Origin: Nocardia nova SH22a
GTDB lineage: Bacteria > Actinomycetota > Actinomycetes > Mycobacteriales > Mycobacteriaceae
Assembly: GCF_000523235.1 (NCBI RefSeq)
Contig: NZ_CP006850.1
Span: 2,728,001-2,792,000, forward strand
DNA: 64,000 nucleotides
Reading direction: 5' to 3'
The notes under the pieces are model-generated. The model had not been told where the DNA came from. It did not search any database and saw only the letters and a list, made by a program, of their open reading frames with translations. The position numbers and the translations under genes are program-made. Of this stretch, positions 54,648 to 62,552 are shown piece after piece. Each line of letters starts with the position of its first letter. The first letter of the stretch is position 1.

Positions 54648-55859
54648 TCAGTCCTGAACGCGCACCGCGTAATCCGCGATCCGCAGGGCCTCGAGCACAT
54701 CGTCGCGATGCGTCGGTGCGCGGGTCTCCAGCGTGAGCAGGACCTCCACCTCGTCGATGGCCAGTGTCGCGGCCGTGCGCGCGTGCACGACATCGAGCAC
54801 ATTCGCCCCGGTGGCCGCCACCGTGTCCAGGAGGCGGCTCAGGCTGCCCGGCCGGTCCGAGATGGTGATCCGCACCGCCAGATAACGCCCGCCGGAGCTG
54901 AGCCCGTGGCCCACGATGCGGGTCAGCAGAATCGGGTCCACATTGCCGCCCGATACGATGGCGCACACCGGCCCGCGCAGCCGTAACTGCTCGCCGAGCA
55001 GCGCCGCCACCGCCGCCGCGCCCGCCGGTTCCACCACGAGTTTCGCCCGCTCCAGGCACAACAGCACCGCCGCGGACAACGCGTCCTCGTCCACCGTGAC
55101 GATCGCCGGATGATGGGCGATGACATGAGCGAAGGGCACCTGACCGGGCCGTCCCACCGCGATACCGTCGGCGATGGTCGACATGCGCTGCAATGCCACC
55201 GGTTCGCCGTGGCGCAGCGAGTCGGGCCAGGCCGCGGCGAGCGCCGCCTGCACGCCGACCACCCGCACCTGCGGAGCGACCGGGTGCAGCGCGGCGGCCA
55301 CCCCGGCGAGCAGACCGCCGCCGCCGGTCGGCACCAGCACCGTGCCGACGTCCGGGAACTGTTCCAGCAGTTCCAGCGCGACCGTCGCCTGACCGGCGAC
55401 GATATCGGGATGGTCGAACGGATGGATCAGGGTCGCACCCGTGCGCTCGGCGAAATCCTGTGCGGCGACCAGGGTTTCGTCCACCGTCTCACCGGACTGA
55501 TGCACGGTGGCGCCGTAGGCGCGGGTGGCGACGAGTTTGGGCAGCGGTGCGCCCACCGGCATGAACACCGTCGAGGACAGGCCGAGAGTCGTTGCGGCCC
55601 AGGCGACTCCCTGTCCGTGATTGCCCGCACTGGCCGCCACCACACCGTGCGCGCGTTCGGCCGGGGTGAGATTGGCGATCCGGAAATACGCCCCGCGCGG
55701 TTTGAACGATCCGGTGCGCTGCAGATTCTCGCATTTGAGCCGCACATCGGTACCGGTGCGCTCCGACAGCACCCGCGAGGCGATCAGGGGTGTGCGGCGC
55801 ATGACCGGTGCGAGCATGTCCCGCGCCGCGCTGATGCGATCGAGTCCGATCAGCTCCAT
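54648..55859 (-). CDS. ilvA: Threonine ammonia-lyase (dehydratase)
   Basis: This 403-residue PLP enzyme converts threonine to 2-oxobutyrate. The PLP lysine is in RTGSFKPRGAYF (near 51), and AASAGNHGQGVAWA and the glycine-rich PTGGGGLLAGVAAAL loop (near 170) bind the phosphate. The last 80 residues (YLAVRITISDRPGSLSRLLDTVAATGANVLDV) form a single ACT domain, the arrangement of the shorter catabolic-like/biosynthetic IlvA group. The start ATG is at 55857-55859; no good ribosome site is visible, so it is only moderately certain. It is divergent from the NsrR gene. Confidence 0.92.
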   Translation of the reverse strand: MELIGLDRISAARDMLAPVMRRTPLIASRVLSERTGTDVRLKCENLQRTGSFKPRGAYFRIANLTPAERAHGVVAASAGNHGQGVAWAATTLGLSSTVFMPVGAPLPKLVATRAYGATVHQSGETVDETLVAAQDFAERTGATLIHPFDHPDIVAGQATVALELLEQFPDVGTVLVPTGGGGLLAGVAAALHPVAPQVRVVGVQAALAAAWPDSLRHGEPVALQRMSTIADGIAVGRPGQVPFAHVIAHHPAIVTVDEDALSAAVLLCLERAKLVVEPAGAAAVAALLGEQLRLRGPVCAIVSGGNVDPILLTRIVGHGLSSGGRYLAVRITISDRPGSLSRLLDTVAATGANVLDVVHARTAATLAIDEVEVLLTLETRAPTHRDDVLEALRIADYAVRVQD

Positions 55860-56008
55860 GCGGCCATGTTGCCAGAGGATCGCCGAAATTCCGTGCAGGT
55901 CCGCACCGGTTCCGCGACCGGCCGCCGGGCCGGAGGCCGCAAAATCCGCCCGTGTGCGGGTAATTGAGGCCACACCCGCCTGAATACGCTTTTCGGAGGC
56001 GGAATAAG

Positions 56009-56014
56009 TAGCCT
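56009..56014 (+). promoter_or_regulatory. Candidate -10 of a leaderless nsrR mRNA
   Basis: TAGCCT ends six bases before ATG 56021, the same spacing as at 19512 and 54308. A GGAGCA lies between, too close to the ATG to act as a normal ribosome site. Confidence 0.45.
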
Positions 56015-56020
56015 GGAGCA

Positions 56021-56491
56021 ATGCAGTTGTCGCGGTTCACCGATCTCGGGCTGCGGGCGATGATGCGGCTCGCGGTGAGCAGTGGCGCCGAGGAGCGGGT
56101 GACCGCGAAACTGATCGCCCGCCAGGTCAACGCCTCCGAGCACTATGTGGCCAAGGCCGTGACCAAGCTGTCCGACCTGGGATTGGTCGCCTCGCAGCGA
56201 GGCCGTGCGGGCGGGATCTTCCTCACCGACGCGGGCCGCGCCGCGACCGTCGGGCAGATCGTGCGGGGACTCGAGGGCTCGGCCGAGGTGGTCGACTGTG
56301 TCGGTGACCATCCCTGCCCGCTGGCGGGAGCCTGCCGTCTGCGGCGAATCCTCGCGCAGGCGCAGGAATCGTTCTATCTCGAACTCGACCGCTACACTCT
56401 CCGCGATCTCGTCGACCGGAGAACTCAGCAATTACTGCATCTGTCGGCCTCGCCGGAATTGCCTTTCGGCGGGCATCCCGGTGATATCTGA
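56021..56491 (+). CDS. nsrR: Nitric-oxide-sensing Rrf2 repressor
   Basis: This 156-residue Rrf2-family protein carries the NsrR cluster-binding pattern. Three cysteines are spaced C-x5-C-x5-C in VVDCVGDHPCPLAGAC (about residues 92-104), and Asp8 (RFTDLGLR) completes a [4Fe-4S] site as in Streptomyces NsrR. The winged helix is VTAKLIARQVNASEHYVAKAVTKLSDLGLV (about 26-55). NO destroys the cluster and releases DNA. The flavohemoglobin gene follows 228 bases downstream with a matching palindrome, the expected target. It is divergent from ilvA. Confidence 0.92.
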   Translation: MQLSRFTDLGLRAMMRLAVSSGAEERVTAKLIARQVNASEHYVAKAVTKLSDLGLVASQRGRAGGIFLTDAGRAATVGQIVRGLEGSAEVVDCVGDHPCPLAGACRLRRILAQAQESFYLELDRYTLRDLVDRRTQQLLHLSASPELPFGGHPGDI

Positions 56492-56520
56492 GAAATCCCG
56501 TCCTCGGTAGGGTCTTTCGT

Positions 56521-56543
56521 AACATGCTGCGCCGCAGTCTGTT
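56521..56543 (+). promoter_or_regulatory. Probable NsrR operator upstream of hmp
   Basis: The 23 bases have the 11-1-11 layout of NsrR sites: AACA..CTGCG on the left (56521-56531), one central C, and CGCAG..TGTT on the right (56533-56543). Nine of eleven arm positions are complementary. A possible -10, CTATAT, lies at 56564-56569, so the site would cover the -35. Confidence 0.6.
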
Positions 56544-56719
56544 CCGTGCATCAGCGGGTCCGGCTATATGCGGCGGAAAATGTGGTGCGGGCAACATAAA
56601 CCGCATTCGGAACCGTAATTGAACGCACGGCCGCGGAAATGGATTCGGCGCCGCAGGAATGGTTACCGTGGGATTCGTCCGGTGATTCACCGGAATCAAT
56701 GCTCGAAGAGGAGTTTCCC

Positions 56720-57952
56720 ATGACGACCGCGTCGACCTCGGCCCTGGACACCGTTGCCGAACTCGAACCACAGCACACCGACACCGTGCGCGCGACCCTG
56801 CCGGTGATCGCGGCGCGGATCGACGACATCACCGCCGAGTTCTACCGCCGCCTCTTCGCCGCACACCCCGATCTGCTGCGCAACACCTTCAATCGCGGCA
56901 ATCAGGCCCAGGGCGAGCAGCAGCGCGCGCTGGCCGCCTCGATCGCCACCTTCGCCACCCACCTGGTCGATCCGGCCCTGCCGCACCCGCGGCAGCTGCT
57001 CTCGCGGATCGGGCACAAACACGCCTCCCTGGGCGTGGTCCCCGAACAGTATCCGGTGGTCCACGAACACCTGTTCGCGGCGATCGTGCACGTCCTCGGC
57101 GAGGCCGTGACACCCGAGGTGGCCGCCGCGTGGGACCGCGTCTACTGGCTGATGGCCGACACCCTCATGGGATTCGAGCGCGAACTCTACGACGGCGCGG
57201 GCGTCGCGCCGGGCGCGGTCTTCCGGGAGGTCCGGGTCGTCGACCGGATCGACGATCCCGCCGCCACCGCGACCTTCGTCGTCGAGGCGACCGGCGATGA
57301 TCCGCTGCCGGATTTCGTTCCGGGGCAATATGTCTCGGTGGGCGCGGACCTTCCCGACGGCGCCCGGCAGCTGCGTCAGTACAGCCTGGTCAACGCGCCC
57401 GGCGCCGGTCGGCTGGCCTTCGCGGTGCGCCGCGTGACCGGTGTGGACGGCCGCCCGGACGGGGAGGTGTCGTCGTGGTTGCACGACGACGTGGCCGTGG
57501 GCGACCGCCTGCAGATCACGCTGCCGTTCGGCGATCTGACCATCGACAACGCCGCGAGCACGCCGCTGGTCCTGATCTCCGCGGGCATCGGCGCCACCCC
57601 GATGGTGGGCATCCTCGAATATCTGGCCGCCACCGGATCACAGCGGCAGGTACTGGCATTGCACGCCGACCGGTCCGCGGCGACCCACCCGCTGCGGGCG
57701 CTGCAGGCCGAGCTGGTGTCCGCGCTCCCACGGGCCGGCCTGCAGGTCTGGTACGAGGAGGGCGCGGCGCCCGCGCACACCGGCCTGCTGTCGCTGACCG
57801 GTGTGGACCTGCCCGCCGACGCCGATGTGTACCTGTGCGGCGGCACCGGCTTCCTGCAGGCCGCCCGCGCCCAGGTGCGGGCCGCGGGCATCGCCGACGA
57901 GCGGATCCATTTCGAGCTGTTCGCACCCAACGACTGGTTGCTCGACGCCTGA
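56720..57952 (+). CDS. hmp: Flavohemoglobin (nitric oxide dioxygenase)
   Basis: This 410-residue three-domain NO dioxygenase has a globin domain (about 1-150). Tyr B10 is in FYRRLF, and the proximal His is in SRIGHKHASLG near 98. An FAD domain holds RQYSL (near 218), and an NAD(P)H domain has SAGIGATPMVGIL (near 290) and the C-terminal FELFAPNDWL. It turns NO and O2 into nitrate. ATG 56720 has AGAGGAG at good spacing; earlier in-frame starts lie in the promoter region. It is regulated by the upstream nsrR gene very probably through the palindrome at 56521-56543. It converges on idi four bases on. Confidence 0.96.
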   Translation: MTTASTSALDTVAELEPQHTDTVRATLPVIAARIDDITAEFYRRLFAAHPDLLRNTFNRGNQAQGEQQRALAASIATFATHLVDPALPHPRQLLSRIGHKHASLGVVPEQYPVVHEHLFAAIVHVLGEAVTPEVAAAWDRVYWLMADTLMGFERELYDGAGVAPGAVFREVRVVDRIDDPAATATFVVEATGDDPLPDFVPGQYVSVGADLPDGARQLRQYSLVNAPGAGRLAFAVRRVTGVDGRPDGEVSSWLHDDVAVGDRLQITLPFGDLTIDNAASTPLVLISAGIGATPMVGILEYLAATGSQRQVLALHADRSAATHPLRALQAELVSALPRAGLQVWYEEGAAPAHTGLLSLTGVDLPADADVYLCGGTGFLQAARAQVRAAGIADERIHFELFAPNDWLLDA

Positions 57953-57956
57953 CCGA

Positions 57957-58520
57957 TCAGCCGCCGGAGCGCGCCGTGGCCAGAACGCCCTGCAGCCACG
58001 GCGTGAAATCCTCAGGGGCCGAGGCGATATCGGTGGCGAGCCGATCCGGATCCACCCATCGCAGCCCGCCCACCTCCGCGGCGTCCGGATCGGCGGGCAG
58101 GCCCTCGAATCCGCCGATCAGAACGTGGTCCCATTCGTCCTCGACCCGTCCGGTCGCCGGATCGGCGGCCCGGTAGCGGTACACACCGACCTCGCGCAGT
58201 TCCGCCCGCACCCGCAGCTCCTCACCCAGCCGCACGGCCGCGGCCTCGGTGACGGGCTGTCCCGGCGCCGGATGCCCGCAACAGGTGTTGGACCAGCGCA
58301 GCGGGAACCGCGTCTTGACCGCGGCACGCTGCTGCAACAGGACCCGGCCGTCCGGCCCGAACAGCAGGACGGAGAAGGCGCGATGCAGGCGTCCCGGGGC
58401 GGTGTGTGCGTCGGACACCGCGAGGGCGCCGATCGCGCCTCCCTGCTCGTCGACGAGTTCGACGGGCAGGGATTCGCGGTCGGCGGTGATATCGGGGGAG
58501 GTGGTGTGGGTGCCGGTCAC
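57957..58520 (-). CDS. idi: Isopentenyl-diphosphate isomerase, type 1
   Basis: This 187-residue Nudix-fold enzyme interconverts IPP and DMAPP. The catalytic Cys is in WSNTCCGHP (near 80), and the Glu is in VEDEWDHVLIGG (near 126). The Nudix-like helix (AAAVRLGEELRV) is present. GTG 58520 overlaps the methyltransferase stop (GTGA), which makes it the last gene of the encapsulin / 2-methylisoborneol operon. It should keep up DMAPP supply for geranyl diphosphate formation. The N-terminal 15 residues are a Thr/Ser-rich extension. Confidence 0.95.
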   Translation of the reverse strand: MTGTHTTSPDITADRESLPVELVDEQGGAIGALAVSDAHTAPGRLHRAFSVLLFGPDGRVLLQQRAAVKTRFPLRWSNTCCGHPAPGQPVTEAAAVRLGEELRVRAELREVGVYRYRAADPATGRVEDEWDHVLIGGFEGLPADPDAAEVGGLRWVDPDRLATDIASAPEDFTPWLQGVLATARSGG

Positions 58521-59389
58521 CTCCCTACCTTATCGGCGGCGATCAGCAGGTATTGGAAACTGCCCTCGCGGTAGGAGGTCAGGAACGGTTCCTCCACCCC
58601 CGTCGCGAGCTCGCATTCGGTGCGCAACTCCCAGTACGGAATGGTCGCCGGAGTGAGATCGGTGACCGTGATGGGGATCAGCCCATTGGCGGTCATCGCC
58701 CGGAAGTACTCGCCGCGCGGGTGGATCATGCAGCCGTAGTGGGCGTCGATCCAGCTCACCGCCGCCGCCCGGCCACCGGTCACATCGTTGGAGCAGCCGG
58801 TGACGCAGACGTAGCGCCCGCCGGGTTCCAGCAGCCGCGAGAATTCGGCGAACAGATCCGGCAGGTCGACGTACATGTCGGTCTCGTTGGTCCAGATACC
58901 GCGCATGGATCCGGAGTCGAATCCGGTGTCGAGCATATTGCGGTAGTGGAATTCCACCTGATCGCTCACACCCCGCTCGGCGGCCTGATCGTTGGCGAAT
59001 CCGACCTGGTATTCGGAGATGCTCACCCCGTCGACCCGGCAGCCGAAGCGCGCGTTGGCCATGAAACTGGTGCCGCCGCGACCGGAACCGGCGTCCAGGA
59101 GCCGGTCCCCGGGACCCACATCGCCGAGATGGTCCAGCAGGAAATCGGCCTGCGCGGTCTCGAGCCGGTGCAGTTCGGCGACGATCCGCTCCTGACGGGT
59201 CTCCTCGGGACCCTCGAGGACCGACCAGTCGGGCTCGCCGATGCCGTAGTGATGGTGGTACAGCCCGTCGACCGCGCCCAGTTCGGTATTGACGCGGTCG
59301 TCGTTGGGATTGTCGTTCCAGTAGGCGGCGACGGACCGCTGATAATTCGTGTGCAGGACACCGTCGGTCTCGGGCTGAAGTACGGTCAT
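58517..59389 (-). CDS. Geranyl diphosphate 2-C-methyltransferase
   Basis: This 290-residue SAM enzyme methylates C2 of geranyl diphosphate, the first dedicated step to 2-methylisoborneol. It has HTNYQRSVAAYWNDNPNDDRVN at the start, SAM motif I RLLDAGSGRGGTSFMANA (near 93), MYVDLPDLFAEFSRLLEPGG, and a C-terminal substrate pocket with WELRTECELATG. The best-known relative is SCO7701 of Streptomyces coelicolor. ATG 59389 has GGAGAGG upstream. It lies 52 bases after the synthase gene in one operon with idi, whose start overlaps its stop. Confidence 0.93.
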   Translation of the reverse strand: MTVLQPETDGVLHTNYQRSVAAYWNDNPNDDRVNTELGAVDGLYHHHYGIGEPDWSVLEGPEETRQERIVAELHRLETAQADFLLDHLGDVGPGDRLLDAGSGRGGTSFMANARFGCRVDGVSISEYQVGFANDQAAERGVSDQVEFHYRNMLDTGFDSGSMRGIWTNETDMYVDLPDLFAEFSRLLEPGGRYVCVTGCSNDVTGGRAAAVSWIDAHYGCMIHPRGEYFRAMTANGLIPITVTDLTPATIPYWELRTECELATGVEEPFLTSYREGSFQYLLIAADKVGR

Positions 59390-59441
59390 CGCAGATCATC
59401 CTCTCCATCGGTCGGTACTGCTGGTGGAACGCAACTCGGTG

Positions 59442-60722
59442 TCAGGTGTGATCGTGGTAGCGGCGGCTGTCGGCGTGCCAGGCGCGATTGCCGCCCATCC
59501 ACGCCCACAACCCTTCGAGGAATCGGCGCTGCGGCGGTGACGCGGTCGCCACCCAGGCCGCCGCCTCGGCCTCGAAGCGATGGACCAGCTCGTCGTGGAC
59601 GGCCGCGGTGCGCTGCACGGCCTCGCGCCGGGAACAGCCCTCCTCCGCCGCGAGGACCGTCGGCAGATTGAATTCCCTTCCGCCGGAAAGGTCTTCGCGC
59701 GCCATCGAATACAGATCGTTGACCATCTGCGCGGCCAGGGCGGCGGTGGTGACCGCGCGCCGCATGCGGGGATCACAGTAGCCGTCCGCGTCGAGGCGGT
59801 AGCCGCCGACCGCGTCGATCGGCGCCATACACGGCAGGAAGCTGTGCGGCTGGCGGTTGGCCAGATACTCCCAGACCGGGGGCATCCGCCCGGCCGCCCG
59901 CCAGCCCGCCTCGGCGCCCAGCGCGATGAACCAGCCGCCGATCTCGGTGCGCAGCCGGGCCAGTTGCGTGGGATCGGCGTAGTGCGCGAGGTGTTCGAAG
60001 GAGGTGCGGAAGGCCCGCAGGATCGGATCGGCGCCCAGAGCGCGGTCCAGCTGGATCTGGTACCGCGCCGGAAGTTCGACGGGATCCATTGTGGCCATGG
60101 CCAATTCGAGACGGGGGCCCAGCTCCGCCTCCGCACTCGACTCGGTGCCGTCGGGTGCGTGATCGTCGGCGTCCTCCTCGCAGTAGTAGTCGTCCACCGA
60201 CCATTCCGAGACAGCGCACTTCGCCGCCGCCAGTAATCGGTCGGCATCGTCGCAATCGGGATGGGCGAGCATGATCAGGCGTCCGAAACCCGCCTTGGCC
60301 AGCTCGTCCAACCGGCCCTCGTAGAGTCCGATCTCGGTGGCCCACTGCAGGATTCCCTCGTCGACCGCCGCCGCGAGCCCGGGATCGTCGCGAGCCGGTG
60401 GCGGGCAGTACAGCGGCGGGATATCCGATCGGCTGCCACCGGCGGGCGCTGACTCGGAGGTGTCCGGACCGGCCGGAACGGCGGACACGGCCGGGGGACC
60501 GGGCAGCCGATGTGGCAGTCGCAGTCCCGAGGTGCCGAGTCCGGTCGGGCCGAGCAGTCCCCGCGGAACCACACCCGTGACCATGGTGTGGACGGTGACC
60601 GGAGCGCCCGGCACCGGCATCCGGGCCGGGGGAGCGTGGTCGAAGGTGCCGAGCAGTGCGGCGATCACACCGGCCAGATCATCACCGGACGGTGGCGCCG
60701 CGGCACGCGAAAGTACCGACAT
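59442..60722 (-). CDS. 2-Methylisoborneol synthase, probable encapsulin cargo
   Basis: This 426-residue class I terpene cyclase turns 2-methyl-GPP into 2-methylisoborneol. The metal motif DDYYCEED (about 177-184) has the Cys/Glu form typical of 2-methylisoborneol synthases rather than DDxxD. The NSE motif is NDLYSMARE (about 335-343), and the RY pair is in SRRYHD. Before the cyclase domain lie about 110 residues of Pro/Gly/Ala-rich, disordered sequence containing GPTGLGTSGLRLP (about 58-70). This matches the conserved TGLGTS-type motif regarded as the cargo-loading peptide for family 2B encapsulins. ATG 60722 lies 14 bases after the shell gene. The enzyme should therefore sit inside the compartment. 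Confidence 0.93.
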   Translation of the reverse strand: MSVLSRAAAPPSGDDLAGVIAALLGTFDHAPPARMPVPGAPVTVHTMVTGVVPRGLLGPTGLGTSGLRLPHRLPGPPAVSAVPAGPDTSESAPAGGSRSDIPPLYCPPPARDDPGLAAAVDEGILQWATEIGLYEGRLDELAKAGFGRLIMLAHPDCDDADRLLAAAKCAVSEWSVDDYYCEEDADDHAPDGTESSAEAELGPRLELAMATMDPVELPARYQIQLDRALGADPILRAFRTSFEHLAHYADPTQLARLRTEIGGWFIALGAEAGWRAAGRMPPVWEYLANRQPHSFLPCMAPIDAVGGYRLDADGYCDPRMRRAVTTAALAAQMVNDLYSMAREDLSGGREFNLPTVLAAEEGCSRREAVQRTAAVHDELVHRFEAEAAAWVATASPPQRRFLEGLWAWMGGNRAWHADSRRYHDHT

Positions 60723-60736
60723 CCGTGCTCACCCCG

Positions 60737-62143
60737 TCAATCGCTCTGCCGCGCGACGGCCACATTGTCCAGAATTCCCAGCGCGTCCGGAACGAGGACG
60801 GCGGCGGAGTAGTAACAGCTGACCAGATACGAGATGATCGATTGATCGTCGATTCCCTTGAATCGCACGTTCAGGCTCGGCTCGAATTCGTCCGGAATGC
60901 CGGTCTGATGCAGGCCGACCACGCCCTGTTCCTTCTCCCCGACCCGCATCGCGAGAATGGATGTGGTCTGCGTTTCGCTGACCGGAATCTTTCCGCACGG
61001 CAGGATCGGCACGCCGCGCCATGCCGGTATCCGGCGGCCGTCGATATCGACCGGATCGGGATACAGGCCGAGTTTGTTGCATTCCCGGCCGAATGCGGCG
61101 ATCGCCTTCGGGTGTGCGAGAAAGAATTTGGTGCTGCGCCGCATGCTCAGCAGCTCGTCGAGATCGTCCGGGGTGGGCGGACCGGACTCGGTGTAGATGC
61201 GCTGTTTGAGATCGCAATTGTTCAGCAGTCCGAAGTCGGGGCTGTTGACCAGGTCGTATTCGCGGCGCTCGTGCAGCGCCTCGACGGTGAGCCGCAGTTG
61301 CTGTTCGATCTGGTTGTGCGGATCGTTGAACAGGTCGGCGACGCGGGTGTGCACCCGCAGCACACTCTGTGCCGCGCCGAGTTCGTATTCGCGCGGTGAG
61401 CTGTCGTAATCGACGAAGGTGCCGTCCAGTAGCGGTTCACCGGCGTGCCCGGAGGTGATCTCGATATTCGCCTCACCGTATTTGTTCTGCGGCCGGACCG
61501 GTGAATCCGCGAGCCGGGACAGATGATCACCCAGAATCGGCGCCTGTTCCACCAGCCGGTCGAATGCGGTGCGCGGCAGCGTCAGCAGGGTCACCGGGGT
61601 GAGGGTTTTGACGGTGACCGGCCAGATGGCATCGCGATCGGTGAGCATGGCATCGCCGAAATAGTCACCGTCGCCGAGCATGCCGAGTTTGGTGGACTCG
61701 CCGTATTCGCCGGTGCCGATCTTGCCGAGTTTCCCGTGCACGATCAGCATCAGCTGATCCATCGGATTCCCGAATTCGGCGATCACCGATCCCGGTTCGA
61801 GATCGCGCTGGACGAACTGCCGCGCCATCGCCGCCAGGACCTCCTCGTCCTCGACCTCGCGCAGCGCGGGCAGTTCCCGCAGCTCCAGCGGTATGACGTG
61901 GGCGTGCGCGCCGTCGATCACGAATTCCACCTCGCCGTTGCCGACGGTGTGGGTGAGGCGGCGGTTGACCCGGTAGACACCGCCCTCGACCTGCGTCCAC
62001 GGCAGCATCCGGGTGAGCCAGCGCGAGGAGATGCCCTGCATCTGGGGCTCGGATTTGGTGGTGTGCGCGAGCTGATGGGCGGCGGTGGTGGACAGGGACT
62101 TGCGGACGTGGTTGTCGGTCTGGACGGGGAGTTCGAGTGTCAT
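60737..62143 (-). CDS. eshA: Family 2B encapsulin shell protein with cyclic-nucleotide-binding-type domain (EshA-like)
   Basis: This 468-residue HK97-fold shell protein of the EshA/SrpI-related family 2B has an N-terminal arm ([20 protein letters not shown]). An inserted CNB domain follows (about 110-200, [29 protein letters not shown]). The E-loop/P-domain comes next ([59 protein letters not shown]), and the C-terminal strand ends [12 protein letters not shown]. In the CNB domain the phosphate-binding cassette reads [15 protein letters not shown] (about 160-174). The usual Glu is Asp and the usual Arg is Ile, so cyclic nucleotide binding may be weak or lost. It is first in the operon and directly followed by the synthase. 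It self-assembles into an icosahedral shell in relatives. Confidence 0.92.
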   Translation of the reverse strand: MTLELPVQTDNHVRKSLSTTAAHQLAHTTKSEPQMQGISSRWLTRMLPWTQVEGGVYRVNRRLTHTVGNGEVEFVIDGAHAHVIPLELRELPALREVEDEEVLAAMARQFVQRDLEPGSVIAEFGNPMDQLMLIVHGKLGKIGTGEYGESTKLGMLGDGDYFGDAMLTDRDAIWPVTVKTLTPVTLLTLPRTAFDRLVEQAPILGDHLSRLADSPVRPQNKYGEANIEITSGHAGEPLLDGTFVDYDSSPREYELGAAQSVLRVHTRVADLFNDPHNQIEQQLRLTVEALHERREYDLVNSPDFGLLNNCDLKQRIYTESGPPTPDDLDELLSMRRSTKFFLAHPKAIAAFGRECNKLGLYPDPVDIDGRRIPAWRGVPILPCGKIPVSETQTTSILAMRVGEKEQGVVGLHQTGIPDEFEPSLNVRFKGIDDQSIISYLVSCYYSAAVLVPDALGILDNVAVARQSD

Positions 62144-62552
62144 CTGCGGTCCTCATCTCGAGGTTGGCGATGGATGCGGACAGCGCCGAGCCACGCTCGG
62201 CACAGGGACGCGCGGACACGAACCGTTCGAGTGAGCGGTCGCGCCACCGGAGCAAGAGCTTGGGAAGAACTCGAGTGAAGCTGGCGAAGGGATGGGGCCT
62301 GGCGAACTAGACATCTGATCGAATAGTCATGCGCTACAACGGCGTTCCGCATTCGATGGTACGTGGTTCGCGGGGGATCCGCCGCCGCATTCGGCGAATC
62401 CCCGGCGAAATCGGCGGAACGGCCGCTCGCGGCGCGGTATGCGGATGGGACCGATCACAACGGCCGCGCAGTAGGCTGTCGATGTGGCAGGTTCGACCCG
62501 CGCGCAGGGGGCGTGCCGGTGTCGGGCGCAGGGCAAGGGCTGGGAGTGAGCG
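62144..62552. other. Divergent intergenic region, eshA / hydrolase-ligase gene
   Basis: These 409 bases hold no visible gene. On the minus strand TTGTAG near 62335-62340 and AGATGT about 17 bases on could be an eshA promoter, giving a leader of about 165 nt. CGAACCGTTCG (62219-62229) is a small palindrome. The region should contain both promoters and whatever turns on the compartment operon. Confidence 0.35.
62185..62201 (-). promoter_or_regulatory. Hairpin in the eshA leader
   Basis: GCCGAGC (62185-62191) and GCTCGGC (62195-62201) form a perfect 7-bp stem with a 3-nt loop, 41 bases upstream of the eshA start codon. Confidence 0.4.
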
